From Siphonodentalium dalli (Eukaryota; Mollusca; Scaphopoda; Gadilida; Siphonodentaliidae): 64,000 nucleotides of DNA. Numbering within the stretch: the first letter of the stretch is position 1; each line of letters starts with the position of its first letter. The notes below the pieces were generated by a model, which saw nothing but the letters and a program-made list of their open reading frames with translations, made no database searches and was not told the DNA's origin. The translations under genes and the position numbers were made by a program. Below are positions 33,300 to 44,229 of the stretch, piece by piece. Where the stretch lies: NCBI GenBank assembly GCA_032622095.1, contig CP136067.1, forward strand, positions 174,254,556 to 174,318,555, read 5' to 3'.

Positions 33300-35170
33300 A
33301 AAAAAATACTATATTATTTGTTATCATTCTGTCCGACTGTTAACATTGTGGTTCCCGACCAATAATTCTAGTTTGGATTATTTGATCAGAACCCAACCAA
33401 AGATACAGGCCAAGTTTGAACATGTGGCTGGTCCAATGATTTTTCATGAGTTACACCCCCTTTTTCGACTTGGAAATTAAATGATTTGATAACATTTTGG
33501 TTTCCGATCTATAACTCCAGGTTGGATTATCTGTGTTTCATCACCAAAAATACAGACTGGGTTCGATTATGGGTTTGATCCAATAATTGTTCATGATTCA
33601 CGGGCATTTTTCGACTGATAACTTTGTGGTTTTGGACCAATAACTCTAGATTGGGTTCTTATCTTCTTTGCTCGGAATTGAAATTAGAATGTGTGTTTTT
33701 CTGCAAAAAATACAGGTCAAGTTCGAAAATGGGTTCGGTTCAAATATTTTTTCCATGAGTTATGAACCTTGTTCTTCTTAGAATGAACCCTATTTGATAA
33801 CATGTTGGTTTCCGATCAACAACTTTAGATGGCCCATTGATATGTCCCTTGATGGATATCTTTATTTTCCCCCGAAAAATTTATTTTTGGGGGACTATTG
33901 TAATCAGCCGCATCCATGCGTCCCGTCCGTCCGTGCGTCCCGTCCGTCCATTCGTCCTTCCGGAGTTATAACTCCAGTAATGATCATCCGATTTGATTGA
34001 AACTTGGTATGTAGGTGTCTCAACCAAGAACGCAGGTGCTCTGCAATTCTGGGTTTGATCCGATGTTCTTTTATGGAGTTATTTCCATTTTTCAACTTTA
34101 TTTTTACTACTGTATACACCCGTCAGTATAAGCCCGGGGGGCTCGTGCACGTTTTTGCTCAAAAAGTTGGTACTGGGCTTACTCATGAGGACCCCCTGTG
34201 CAGAAATTCAGTTAGCCTTCAGGTGCCGACCTACCATCATATTTTATACCAATACCATATTTTTGTATTTAATAAAGATAATAATGTGTTTTATTTATAT
34301 TATTAAGATAGTTTTTGGGATTAATTTGTAAACAAACTAGGGATGTATGATGAGTTCATAAGTTAATTTAGTTACACTAATGCTTATAAATCAAACTAAT
34401 TCTTATAAAAACACAACATTGAGATGCAGGTGAACATACATCATTCTTTTGCATTATCAAAGGATCCTATAAAAACTTCAAGTGATTACTCCACATCCCA
34501 TTGGATTTACTCTGATAGAGGTGCGAACATAAGTGACACATCCTTTGATTTTATTGATTTGATACCTCTTTGATCCAACAACTAAGAATAGAATAAGATG
34601 TGTATAATTCACAACAATATTAACACAAGTGTATACTATTATACATCTTTATTTTTTAAGAAAAACAACTGGAAAAAATAATAAAAGCACAGACATGATT
34701 GCATTCACCTTCCAAATGCTCAAAAATGGGGGTGGGCTTATCTACGAGGACCACCCCATGTTTTATTTAGGGTAAAAAAACCAGACTGGGCTTATCTTCG
34801 AGGATGGGCTTACTGATGGGTGTATACAGTAAGAAAATTTCTCACTATTTCGGTTTCCAGATGATATCTTAAGTTTGGATCCTTTAATTGCAGTCATATC
34901 CAGATACAGGTTCAGTTCGAATTTGAGTTTGATCCGATGATTTTTCCTAGAGTTATGGACTTTATTCGACTTAGAAAATTCAATTTTCTTCTTTTTTCTT
35001 TGGTTTCCGGATGATAACTCAAGTTTGGATTGTTTAATTGGAAATTCTGTTTTTTGTGGGTCGTTCATATCAAAATACAGGTCAAGTTCGAATTTGAGTT
35101 TGATCCAATGATTTTTCCCAGAGTTATGGGCCTTTCGACTTTGAAAAACATTTTTTATAATTTTCTGTAT
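33300..35170. repeat. Degenerate tandem-repeat element region
   Basis: Repeated phrases GGTTTCCGATCAATAACTC, CAGGTCAAGTTCGAATATGG, GATCCAATGATTTTTC, GAGTTATGG and TTCGACTTAGAA recur about every 120-190 bases. A GGGGGACTATTG start with CGTCCGTCCGTGCGTCC lies near 33890-33960. Positions 34130-34740 interrupt it with unrelated AT-rich sequence. Fills most of intron 8. Confidence 0.65.
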
Positions 35171-35467
35171 GAGGGTACCTTCATGGTGTAATCAATTCCT
35201 CTTACAGTTTTGATTGTAGATATTTGAAACTTCATAGTATTGTTACCCACATATTGGAGATGTGCAACATGTATATAGATGATGGAAAAATTATTTCTTT
35301 ACAGAATTATTAACCCTTTCGACTTAGAACATTTCAACATTTTTTTTAATTTCTTTAACAAAGCAGCGTCGACTTGCCACGTTTTCGGGGGACACTGTGG
35401 TCGGCTGACCTTTTATTTAGTTATCTAAGCACCACCTTACAATGTCTTATTATTTTTGTAATTTCAG

Positions 35468-35716
35468 GGATTGTGGATGAGGCAAATTCAACCTTTATAT
35501 ACCCTGGCGGAAAAACACATTCTGATTTCCATGATCCAAATTTTACTCCAGTTTTCATGGCAGATGCATCTTCATCAACCGTCACAGTAGCAGAAGCAAT
35601 CTGCGGTTTGAACAGCGATGCTTGTATCTACGATTACATTGCGACTAAAGACGTATATGTGGCGAATACAACAGCTAATGTTAAAAAAGACCTGGATATT
35701 GTGATCGAAACATTAG
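35468..35716 (+). CDS. Exon 9: post-VWD region
   Basis: Acceptor GTAATTTCAG and donor TAG/gtaaat; 249 bases, phase 1 to phase 1. The split codon restores W, giving W-x-V-DEANSTFIYPGG, followed by FTPVFMAD and an IC(6 residues)C-x-YDYIAT pattern. NIDO-AMOP-VWD proteins commonly have this W-x-x-x-x-x-S-x-F-Y and C-x-x-D-x-x-x-T segment after VWD. Several sequons. Confidence 0.92.
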
Positions 35717-35837
35717 GTAAATAAATGTGAACCTCGGTGAACAAGACAACTTATAGATTTTTTTATATTTTTTTATTTTGTATGATAACTTTATAGTTAT
35801 TATTATGCACTTTCTTTGGATTACTCACATGAAAATA

Positions 35838-36385
35838 CTAGTGCTGTAACAATATACTTGGTCATGACATGATACAAATCACAATACATTATCAACGATA
35901 TGATACATATCATGATACACTAAATTATTGTTCCTAAATTAATGAGACCTGAATTATCAGAACCAACATGTTTGTAATTGGAGTTCATGCTAAACTAAAA
36001 TACAGTTTAGTATAAAGTTAGCTAGATGAGTCAAATAAATGAGTCACATAATTGTGTACTGCACTTGAGAGAACATTGAAAGTGTTTCTCGTATGCACAT
36101 GTCCATCTTCAGAAATTATTTGATTTCCTGTATCGTGATACACATGACACAATACGATACAAAATTGTATCATGATACATTGAACTGATAATCAACTCCT
36201 TAAACACAGCAGAATTATGGGTAACTTTTCAGGATTTAGTTGGAAATATGTCTTGTTGCCATTCATCGGAAAGCTCTCCCTGAGAGCTTTCCGATGAATG
36301 GCAACAAGCCATATTTCCAACTAAATCCTGAAAAGTTACCCATAATTCTGATGTGGTTAAGGAGTCAATCATTACAGCCCTAGAA
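35838..36385. mobile_element. Possible hAT-like MITE (GTGCTGTAAC ends) with nested hairpin
   Basis: CTAGTGCTGTAACAATA at the left and ATCATTACAGCCCTAG at the right are inverted, and ATGATAC/GTATCAT motifs recur throughout. No clean target duplication was seen. A CAGTAATGC-family hairpin is inserted in its right part. Confidence 0.45.
36185..36372. mobile_element. CAGTAATGC-family hairpin MITE, ends lost
   Basis: Full paired arms (GAATTATGGGTAACTTTTCA, GGAAAGCTCTC with GAGAGCTTTCC) but the terminal CAGTAATGC and GCATTACTG are missing. Confidence 0.75.
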
Positions 36386-36859
36386 ATTACAGGTCAAGTT
36401 CAAATGTGGGCTTGTTCCAATGAATCCTTACCAGAGTTTTGCTCTTTCTCATCTTTACAAAACAATTTTGTTTTGGATGATACCACTGTTCATTGTATGC
36501 AGCGCAAAGTTTGTATCAAAGTTTGGTTGTTTGATTTTTTGCCAGATTTTAATATTCGTGTTTCTGCAGATGGTATGCTAAAAAAGCCACTTTTTTCGGG
36601 GAATATAGGATAAGTGGTGGATTTTTTAAAAACTTCATACATTTTATATACAATATTTGCAGCATTACATTTTGTAAACGATTCTTATTAAGTGACTCAT
36701 GTTGGCTGAATGTTCGCCGTATATTTATCAGCCATTAAATTTAGTTAGTCCTGAATAAAAGACTAAATATTTAATTTGTGTGCTTTTCAGATGGTCTGTT
36801 CTCTGAAATGGTACATTCGGTGTAATTGGAATTTTCAACAATAGCTCAGTTAAAATTAA

Positions 36860-37443
36860 TTAACCCTTTCTATACTAAATACTCATTGACGAGTAGTTCT
36901 CTTAGGAAATGTTCAGATAATAAGTTTAACCCATTCTATACTAAATACTCATTGACGAGTAGTTCTCTTAGGAAATGTTCAGATAATAAGTATAACCCAT
37001 TCTGTAATAAATACTCATTGACGAGTAGTTCTCTTAGAAAATGTTCAGAAAATAAGTTTAACCCATTCTATACTAAATACTCATTGACGAGTAGTTCTCT
37101 TAGGAAATGTTCAGATAATAAGTTTAACCCATTCTGTACTAAATACTCATTGACGAGTAGTTCTCTTAGGAAATGTTCAGAAAATAAGTTTAACCCATTC
37201 TATACTAAATACTCATTGACGAGTAGTTCTCTTAGGAAATGTTCAGATAATAAGTCATTTGTTGAACTTATTATCTAAACATTTGCCACCAATGAATATG
37301 AATTCTTCTGCACCTGTGTTATTATTTTGTCTGGCTGACATATGCCAATATCCTTATCATCCCTCCAAATGAATATTGGACCATCCCAATGTATACTTTT
37401 ATAACTGAATGGGAGAATCAAATCAGTGTAGAAAGGGATAATT
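36860..37443. mobile_element. TTAA family (CTATACTAAAT type) with internal minisatellite
   Basis: Begins TTAACCCTTTCTATACTAAA. The first 66 bases are repeated six times; the rest (TTATCTAAACATTTGCCACC to GGGAGAATCAAATCAGTGTA) is normal for the family. Confidence 0.7.
36862..37257. repeat. Six 66-bp tandem units
   Basis: Unit AACCCATTCTATACTAAATA followed by CTCATTGACGAGTAGTTCTC and AGGAAATGTTCAGATAATAA. Copies differ at only a few bases. Because 66 is divisible by three the array reads as a 22-residue peptide repeat, which I regard as accidental. Confidence 0.95.
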
Positions 37444-37518
37444 GCTACATTTTTCCATTGGAGATAGAGCCTGGGTATAAATAACTCATCTGTTTTATTC
37501 ACTGGACTCATCCTGCAA

Positions 37519-37686
37519 TACAGTAATGCCCTAAATAATCGACTCCTTAACCACAGCAGAATTATGGGTAATTTTTCAGGATTTAGTTGGAAATATGGCT
37601 TGTTGCCATTCATCGGAAAGCTCTCAGTGGCAGCAAGCCATATTTCTGCAGCGGTTAAAGAATCAATTATTTAGGGCATTACTGTA
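37519..37686. mobile_element. CAGTAATGC hairpin MITE, shortened right arm
   Basis: Left arm intact to GGAAAGCTCTC; right arm reduced to GGCAGCAAGCCATATTTC plus the terminal block ending GGCATTACTG. Ends 86 bases before exon 10. Confidence 0.85.
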
Positions 37687-37772
37687 TGTCCTCAGTGTTG
37701 AGGAAGTGAATTGTTCTCCATTCTATTTGCTTAGAGAGACCACAATTATTAATACTTGTTTCTCCCACACAG

Positions 37773-37983
37773 AGAATACTGCTCCACGTTTGACAAGCAC
37801 TTACAGAGTTAATGCTACAGTACGCGAGGAATTCTCGATCTCAGCTAATGTGACTGATGCTGATGGCGACAGGGTGACATTGTATCTTGTTGTTGGGACT
37901 GATGAATATTCTGCCACTGGAGTCAGCTTAGCAACATTAAGACATAGCTATACAGCAAAGGATCTCAGCGAAATTTCATTTAC
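37773..37983 (+). CDS. Exon 10: cadherin/Ig-like DxDGD module
   Basis: Acceptor TCCCACACAG and donor TTTAC/gtaagc; enters at phase 1 and leaves at phase 2. The peptide starts ENTAPRL and contains NVTDADGDRVTLYLVVG, a strand pattern shared by cadherin-like and Ig-like modules found in this family, ending DLSEISFT. The module is completed by the next exon. Confidence 0.9.
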
Positions 37984-38331
37984 GTAAGCCACAGATTGAA
38001 GATGTATAACCTGAATCGACGCCCCTAAATTAATATTTCTATAGGCTTCACGGGTAAAAACAATTTTATATTAGTTGAAGAACACACCCCTCAAATCTCA
38101 GTTATCAGATTTAGATTTTTTAAATCTGTTAGTTTTATCCACCTCAAATATTTGACTGCCTAGCAAATATTCTGCTAACTTCTTCCAGAATTATACAGAC
38201 ATGCATGGATGCCGTCGCTAGGTCATGAAAGGTCATGGTTTCCTGTGACTTTGCATTGCAATTAGTGGCGATCGCAATTTAATTTTGGAATATAAGACGT
38301 TGAAAAGTAACGTCAGCAACCAAAGTTAAGG

Positions 38332-38549
38332 TACAGTAATGCCCTAAGTAATCGACTCCTTAACCACAGCAGAATTATGGGTAACTTTTCAGGATTTAGT
38401 CGTAAATATGGCTTGTTGCCATTCATCTGAAAGCTCTCAGCAAGAGCTTTCCGATGAATGGCAACAAGTCATATTTCCGACTAAATCCTGAAAAGTTACC
38501 CATAATTCTGCTGTGGTTAAGGAGTCGATTACTTAGGGCATTTCTGTAT
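38332..38549. mobile_element. CAGTAATGC hairpin MITE, full
   Basis: CAGTAATGCCCTAAGTAATC with GATTACTTAGGGCATTTCTG; arms of about 100 bases. Confidence 0.88.
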
Positions 38550-38932
38550 TTATGAATCTAATCATTTTTTATTCATGCAAATATACATGTTATATAACAG
38601 CATACTTAAGTTACACATGGAAATTTAGATATTTTTTTTACATGTATGATGACACATATTGGGGAATTCAACTTTGAACTAGGCATCACCATATATGGTA
38701 GTTGTAAACCACACTCCTCAATGTCCAAACTGCCAAGAAAAAAACTTTATTTATATAGGACTTTTTCAGCAAATATGATATCATGATGGGCATTGTTGTG
38801 AGTATTTATTGGTAATAAACTAATTTGGATAACAAAATTGGCTTTTGGTGAAATTAGGTTGTTGTTGTTACTGGATATTATGGGGACCATCAATTCGGAT
38901 TGAGCATCTTTAAGATCTTGATTACAGTAATG
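38550..38932. other. Intron 10 segment without recognisable element
   Basis: AT-rich, no exon or repeat recognised. Confidence 0.5.
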
Positions 38933-39110
38933 CCCTAAATAATCAACTCCTTAACCACAGCAGAATTATGGTAACTTTTCAGGATTTAGTCGGAAATATG
39001 GATTGTTGCCATTCATCGGAAAGCTCTTCTCACTATTTTCCACTAAATCCTGAAAAATTACCAATAATTCTGCTGTGGTTAAGGAGTCAAATATTTAGGG
39101 CTTTACTGTA
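38933..39110. mobile_element. CAGTAATGC hairpin MITE, shortened right arm
   Basis: Ends CAGTAATGCCCTAAATAATC and GGGCTTTACTG with TA flanks; about 40 bases missing from the right arm. Confidence 0.85.
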
Positions 39111-39506
39111 CATTTATTCATGGTGCTCCAATTTTCATGATTCCTGAAAACAGTAAATTCAAACCCCATGAAAAAGTTTTATCAAAAGTTTTGCTAAATT
39201 AAGATCGTGATTGCCATTTTGGAAAATACTATGTTGAAAACCAATTTTACAATTTTTTAACTGCAGCTTTTAAGAGGCAACTTCTCATTTTTATTATGTA
39301 TGTATTATTTTGTTGACTTAATACATTTCCTCTTTGCATATATAGACTTGTTGATGCGGAATTATATTATGGAGACTCTCATGTTTTAACAGATATCGGA
39401 AGCAGATCGATCGATAATGCAACAGTCCAAAAATTATTCATAGAATGGCTAATGGGATGCAATATATGATTTAAAATTATAATCTGATTTATTTTGAAAC
39501 TTACAG

Positions 39507-39676
39507 TTTCTATGCTGTTGATTCACGAGGGGCACGCACAGATGAGGTGGGCGTGGACATTAGAATGTGTAGTGGATGCAATTCACAGGGAAGTTGTCAC
39601 TTTGATGCGTACAGTGATCCAATCGCTTCATCTCTCTTCACTATTGTTCCGTGTATATGTGATCTTGGATGGGAAG
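39507..39676 (+). CDS. Exon 11: end of DxDGD module and start of EGF-like module
   Basis: Acceptor AAACTTACAG and donor GAAG/gtaagt; enters at phase 2 and leaves at phase 1. Joined directly to exon 10 it reads ISFTFYAVDSRGA, a natural continuation of the module. It then gives MCSGC, QGSC and PCICDLGWE, the first cysteines of an EGF-like fold completed in exon 12. This fit is why the open frame at 39346-39480 is not used. Confidence 0.9.
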
Positions 39677-39779
39677 GTAAGTAAATATCCTTGTCAGTGC
39701 ACTGGACAATCATTCTGCAGCCCTTTAAATTTAACAACGGCAAATGACAATGAGATTAATATTATTCATCATAACCGCA

Positions 39780-40140
39780 TGGCAGGCTAACATCACCGAT
39801 TCACCCTCTTGGGACCTCATTCTGCTAAGGCCTCAACTGCTATGGGAGACCTAGGATCAGATTAAATTCCCCCAGTTGAAGTTGGTGATGTCACCTTGGT
39901 TATGCAATTTATCTTCTGCAAATTAGGGGATATAGAAACTGAACAGAAAGGAAAAAGTAACTAAAATCAATGTTCATTTGAGACTACAGATACTTCCCAG
40001 AAGATGAGGCTTAAGCAAAATGAGGTCCCAAGAGGGTGATTTTGGTAATTCTAGCCCACACACAGCAGAGTAGCATCACTAAATTCACCCTCTGTGGACC
40101 TCATTCTGCAAATGACAGACACACTATTTCAAGACTTGCA
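39780..40140. repeat. GAATGAGG fold-back family, long form
   Basis: Begins GCAGGCTAACATCACCGATT and ends CAAATGACAGACACACTATT. Contains the internal block CCTCAACTGCTATGGGAGAC to CAGATACTTCCCAGAAGATG that the short copies lack and 57993-58430 shares. Confidence 0.7.
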
Positions 40141-40208
40141 AACATGCATAGCAAATAAAAGTTCTACAACTCAATGCAGGTTAATTTCATAATGTTTGTA
40201 TTTGCTGG

Positions 40209-40423
40209 TACAGTAATGCCCTAAATAATCGACTCTTTTTTTAACCACAGCAGAATTATGGGTAATTTTTAAAGATTTAGTCGGAAATATGGCTTATTGC
40301 CATTCATCGGAAAGCTCTCAGTGAGAGCTTTCTGATGGCAACAAGCCATATTTCCACTAAATCCTGTAAAATTACCTATAATTCTGCTGTGGTTAAGGAG
40401 TCGATTATTTAGGGCATTGCTGA
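40209..40423. mobile_element. CAGTAATGC hairpin MITE, full but diverged
   Basis: Ends CAGTAATGCCCTAAATAATC and TTTAGGGCATTGCTG, with small deletions in the right arm. Confidence 0.82.
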
Positions 40424-40482
40424 AGCTGATTATCAGCCCTACATGTCAGGTGACACGTTGATGTCACATTACATGTTGAGCA

Positions 40483-40835
40483 TTAAAGACATATTATGCA
40501 CTTGTTCGGGTGCGTGAAACTGATCAGTTAGTATCCAGGCACTATGCCAACTGTAGGAATATAGCATTCTACTAACATCACCGAAAATCTCATGCAAACC
40601 GACCGTGCCACTCCATGGAAAACATCATCTGAACTACGCTCAATTGTAAATATTTACTACTCGATTCAGGACGCATCTATCGGCGATAAACGAACGAAAA
40701 CAATTTCGTCATCGAGACACTGCATTTAATTAATATATAAGAATGACGGCGTGTGATATCAATTTGGATATAATATTTGTAAAAATTACTACTTTGAACG
40801 AGATTATTCTCCATTTATATTTGATCACCCTACCG
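40483..40835. repeat. Dispersed repeat, copy 2 (pair with 29650)
   Basis: ATTAAAGACATATTATGCAC through TTATTCTCCATTTATATTTG matches 29650-30000 in the same orientation. Confidence 0.7.
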
Positions 40836-40862
40836 GAGTGTTTCACATCACTTTAACATCTC

Positions 40863-41110
40863 TTAATCCTTTCATGATGGGAGCTTCCTGAAATTTTGCA
40901 AAAGCCCTGTGCCAATGCATTCTCATATATATATGTGAGTCTTCCATAGGAGCCTCAAATATATAAGAAAACACATTGGTCTAACAATAAGTACCGTGAC
41001 CTTGTAAACCAGTGCATTCTCTTATATACGCGAGGCTACCTATGGGAGACTCACATATATAAGAGAATGCACTGACACAGGGTCTTCAATGCTGCACCGG
41101 AAACCTTTAT
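40863..41110. mobile_element. TTAA family (CATGATGGGAGC type)
   Basis: TTAATCCTTTCATGATGGGAGC at the left, two diverged palindromic cores (about 40910-40980 and 41010-41080), and GGTCTTCAATGCTGCACCGG at the right without a clear terminus. Confidence 0.6.
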
Positions 41111-41465
41111 CCTATGACATCTACACTTAGTAGCTCCAGTTCATTTAACTGAACTCGGAACAATCAAGCAATCCGGAATTGGCGGGACGTATGTATAGGG
41201 GCATCTGAGCCACAAAGCCAAAACACATTTTCAAGAGTGGTGCGGTTTTGTGGGTAGATTTTTCTTTTCCTTTGTAGCATCGCTTCACTTATCTTGGGCA
41301 TCGACGTATATCGCTGTAGCCGGTGTTGGTAATGACATCGGTGACTGCTTGCAACTAGTGTTGCATGCAACTAGTGTTTGAACTGCTGCCACTGCAACAC
41401 ATCACATGCTTTGACCATATCATTAAAGTGTTAATGCCTGGGAAACCTTTGATACTGTGCAGAGA

Positions 41466-41742
41466 ATAAAGTGGTAATAATAACATATAATATCGTGTTG
41501 TAGGAGACCGCTGTAATGAAACATAAAGTGGTAATAATAACATAATGTTATGTTGAAGGAGACTGCTGTAATGTAACATAAAGTGGTAATAATAACATAA
41601 TGTTATGTTGAAGGAGACTGCTGTAATGTAACATAAAGTGGTAATAATAACATATAATGTTGTGTTGTAGGAGACCACTGTAATGAAACATAAAGTGGTA
41701 ATAATAACATATAATATTGTGTTGTAGGGGACCACTGTGATG
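41466..41742. repeat. Five 55-57 bp units that include the exon 12 splice acceptor
   Basis: Units begin ATAAAGTGGTAATAATAACA at 41466, 41523, 41578, 41633 and 41690. Each contains TGTTG[TA]AGG followed by an AGAC-x-x-CTGTAATG relative of the exon 12 start. The fifth unit supplies the real acceptor (AG at 41726-41727) and the first 15 coding bases. Confidence 0.93.
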
Positions 41743-41895
41743 CTGATTTTGATGGATGTTCGGCTGATCCTTGTGAAGTGGGAGTGAGGTGCCATGATCT
41801 CACACCATCTCAACAGCAAACTAACCCACTGAAACAGAGCTATAGATGTGAAGGTTGTCATCCTGGTTACACCCTGTCTGAAAATAAATGTATAG
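41728..41895 (+). CDS. Exon 12: EGF-like modules
   Basis: Acceptor GTGTTGTAG and donor ATAG/gtaagc; 168 bases, phase 1 to phase 1. The peptide is GDHCDADFDGC, ADPC, then YRCEGCHPGY and ENKC. It closes the EGF begun in exon 11 (GW-x-GDHC) and adds a further module. The acceptor and first 15 exon bases are the last copy of a five-unit tandem array that lies in the intron. Confidence 0.92.
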
Positions 41896-41920
41896 GTAAG
41901 CTGATAACTGATTCGTGTTA

Positions 41921-41995
41921 TACAGTAATGCCCTAAATAATCAACTCCTTAACCACAGCAGAATTATGGGTAATTTTTCAGGATTTAGTCGGAAC
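41921..41995. mobile_element. CAGTAATGC MITE, left arm only
   Basis: CAGTAATGCCCTAAATAATC through GGATTTAGTCGGAA, then unrelated sequence. Confidence 0.85.
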
Positions 41996-42306
41996 TTCTT
42001 ACACTATGATAGTGGTGACAGGCTTTATAGTTGTTATATTAACCCTTCTCTTTTGATCAAGAAATTCCAATTAACATTTCTCTTTTGACCCAGAAATTCA
42101 AATAAGTTGTGTTATTATTTACATTTGTGTGGACTACTTTAGTACATCAAAAATTCCACATAAAAACTCTAGATTATGATTTCGATCATAGAAATTTACT
42201 AACGCCAAGGGATGGGTTAAACAACTGCCAACCGTGATCGGCCTCTTGTTTTTCTTGATGGGAGAATCTATAGAAAAAGCTAATAATATTCATTTTGGTT
42301 CAACAG

Positions 42307-42426
42307 ATAGTGATGAGTGCAGTAACAGCTCACAGAACAATTGTGAACATATATGTCTGAACACGATCGGCAGCTTCGATTGTGGATGCTGGCCGGGTTA
42401 CAGGAAGGACGGTAATCGCTGTGTCA
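42307..42426 (+). CDS. Exon 13: EGF module
   Basis: Acceptor GGTTCAACAG and donor GTCA/gtgagt; 120 bases, phase 1 to phase 1. The peptide has DSDEC, CEHICLNTIGSFDCGC and PGYRKDGNRC, six cysteines in EGF spacing with the D-x-D-E-C and N-T-x-G-S-F signature of calcium-binding EGF. Confidence 0.93.
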
Positions 42427-42806
42427 GTGAGTGTCATATTTTATAAGGTGTCCTTGTTGTGTATACTTGTAGCTCTCAATGCTTTTATTGAGTTTCTGAA
42501 TGTGTGACACTGGTAAAGTTATCCACGTTGGAAAAACTTGCAACAAACTTGAAAGGTACCCAGTGTTACCAAATATCATTTCTTGATCTTGTGCTTAAAT
42601 TTGCTCTTTAAACTTTTTCACTTCCTGATTTGTTTTTGTTAATTTAATTTTAAATAAAACAAAGCAATTTCAGTCATATATTATTGATTTGCCATATACA
42701 TGTATATTGAAATTAATTTTGTTCATATTGTCTCTCAAATAATCTTTATTCTAACATGATTGAGGTATCACTTTTGTGTGGTACTCGTTGTTATCAATAT
42801 AAGTTA

Positions 42807-43310
42807 GGCCACACAAAGTAAAAGTTTCATTTCTCAGGCTCACCCGCATGTTTTTTTTTATTTTTCAAAAAAAACAATTAATTAAAAAAAATGGAAGAAC
42901 CTTAAATTTATTGCTGAATATATAAAATTTAAATTAAGTTTCAACATGAGGTTATTGTAAGCTAGAAGTTTCCTTTTCAGTATCCCTAGTGTTATTGTGC
43001 TAGTAAATAAATAGCTGAGATATCATATGTATTACATCATCATGTTTCATGTGCACATACAATAAAGAGTCGGGCAAATTTAGGTCCATCAACATTTTTT
43101 CACTGGAACCCCTCAGCCTTGAAACTGGGGCTATATTGGTATCCATTTATACATGAAATGTGAAATTTAATTGACTTATTCAACATTTCTTTTAATATAA
43201 CTGCAAATAACTCCTTAGTGAAATTGGAAGCTATTATGTAGCCAAGGTTTTGTAATCATGCTTTTTATAAAAAAATTGCCTGAGAAACGAAACATTGACT
43301 TTGTGTGGCC
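42807..43310. mobile_element. GGCC-ended MITE with TTA target duplication
   Basis: Ends GGCCACACAAAGTAAAAGTT and TTGACTTTGTGTGGCC with about 34-bp imperfect terminal repeats (TTTCTCAGGC / GCCTGAGAAAC). Flanked by TTA on both sides. Fits PIF/Harbinger-type MITEs; 504 bases, non-coding. A partial relative lies near 52600-52650. Confidence 0.75.
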
Positions 43311-43377
43311 TTACAAAGGAAAATTATTTAATAAACCAATTCATTGGTCCGTTGGTTTTACACAAGTTAGTAACCGT

Positions 43378-43633
43378 TCAAGCCTTGAAATAGTGAGCCT
43401 GTCATTTGCAGAATGAGGTTCCCAGAGGGTGAATTTAGTGATGCTATCCCGCACAGTGGGCTAGCATCACCAAATTCACCCTCTGGGAACCTCATTCTGC
43501 TAAGGTCTAAGCAGAATGAAGTCCTCAGAGGGTGAATTTGGTGATGCCAGCCCACCGTGCGGGATAGCATGATCTAAATTCACCCTCTGGGGACCTCATT
43601 CTGCAAATGACAGGCTCACTATTTCAAGGCTTG
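43378..43633. repeat. GAATGAGG fold-back family, full double hairpin
   Basis: Ends CAAGCCTTGAAATAGTGAGC and GCTCACTATTTCAAGGCTTG; two hairpins inside, each with GAATGA[AG]GT and CACCCTCTGGG blocks. Confidence 0.88.
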
Positions 43634-43799
43634 CTTCGATTCAGTTCTAAATATATTCATCGGAGTGGTCCTTTTTTTTCACTTGTAGGGATTTTTAGGA
43701 ACAGAATCCATGGAAATAAAGTATTGACTCATAAGTGATTATTAAGTTAAAAAACATTGAAAATAGCTCACTGTTTAAGCAGAGATTTTTCTCTTTAAG

Positions 43800-43925
43800 A
43801 CATAGACGAGTGTGCAGAGAAGACCAGTGGCTGCCAGCAGAAATGTGACAATACTGTTGGAAACTATACATGCAGTTGTCAAACGGGATACAATCTTGAC
43901 AGTGACAAAAAATCATGCTCAGAAG
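43800..43925 (+). CDS. Exon 14: calcium-binding EGF module
   Basis: Acceptor TCTCTTTAAG and donor GAAG/gtaaga; 126 bases, phase 1 to phase 1. Contains IDECAEKTSGCQQKCDNTVG, followed by NYTCSCQTGY; complete six-cysteine cbEGF. The acceptor is slightly weaker (AAG). Confidence 0.92.
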
Positions 43926-44229
43926 GTAAGACCTGAGAAAAAATATTTAAGTGGATGGCTTATTATGAAGATTTATGCAACAGTGGATGTCAAAATTTAG
44001 TGAAAGTTACAACATTAGAAAAGTTTTGCCTTCCAGTTCATTGTTTATCAAATTTTATTTAACACTTGCCTTACGAAAATCTTCAATAATCCACTCATGC
44101 AGTCACTCAAATCATTTCTGGAAGACTGGAACTATACTTCGCAAATTACAATGGAGCTTCAGATATAATAACGCAAAAAAAGGTTACAAATAAAATTAAA
44201 TCCCATTGACTGGTGAAATATTTGTCACA

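Noticed and set aside
36826-37278. 150-codon open frame with 22-residue repeats
   Set aside because: It is the 66-bp DNA minisatellite in a transposon; unit length divisible by three explains the openness.
39346-39480. Open frame with a plausible acceptor (TATATAG) between exons 10 and 11
   Set aside because: It has no usable donor in a matching phase before a stop, and skipping it joins exon 10 to exon 11 in frame as ISFTFYAVDSRGA, which fits the module.
41466-41742. CRISPR-like regular spacing of repeats
   Set aside because: Units are contiguous diverged copies without unique spacers, in an animal intron.
41355-41861. 168-codon minus-strand open frame
   Set aside because: It reads through the tandem acceptor array and the antisense of exon 12; the repeated peptide reflects DNA repeats.
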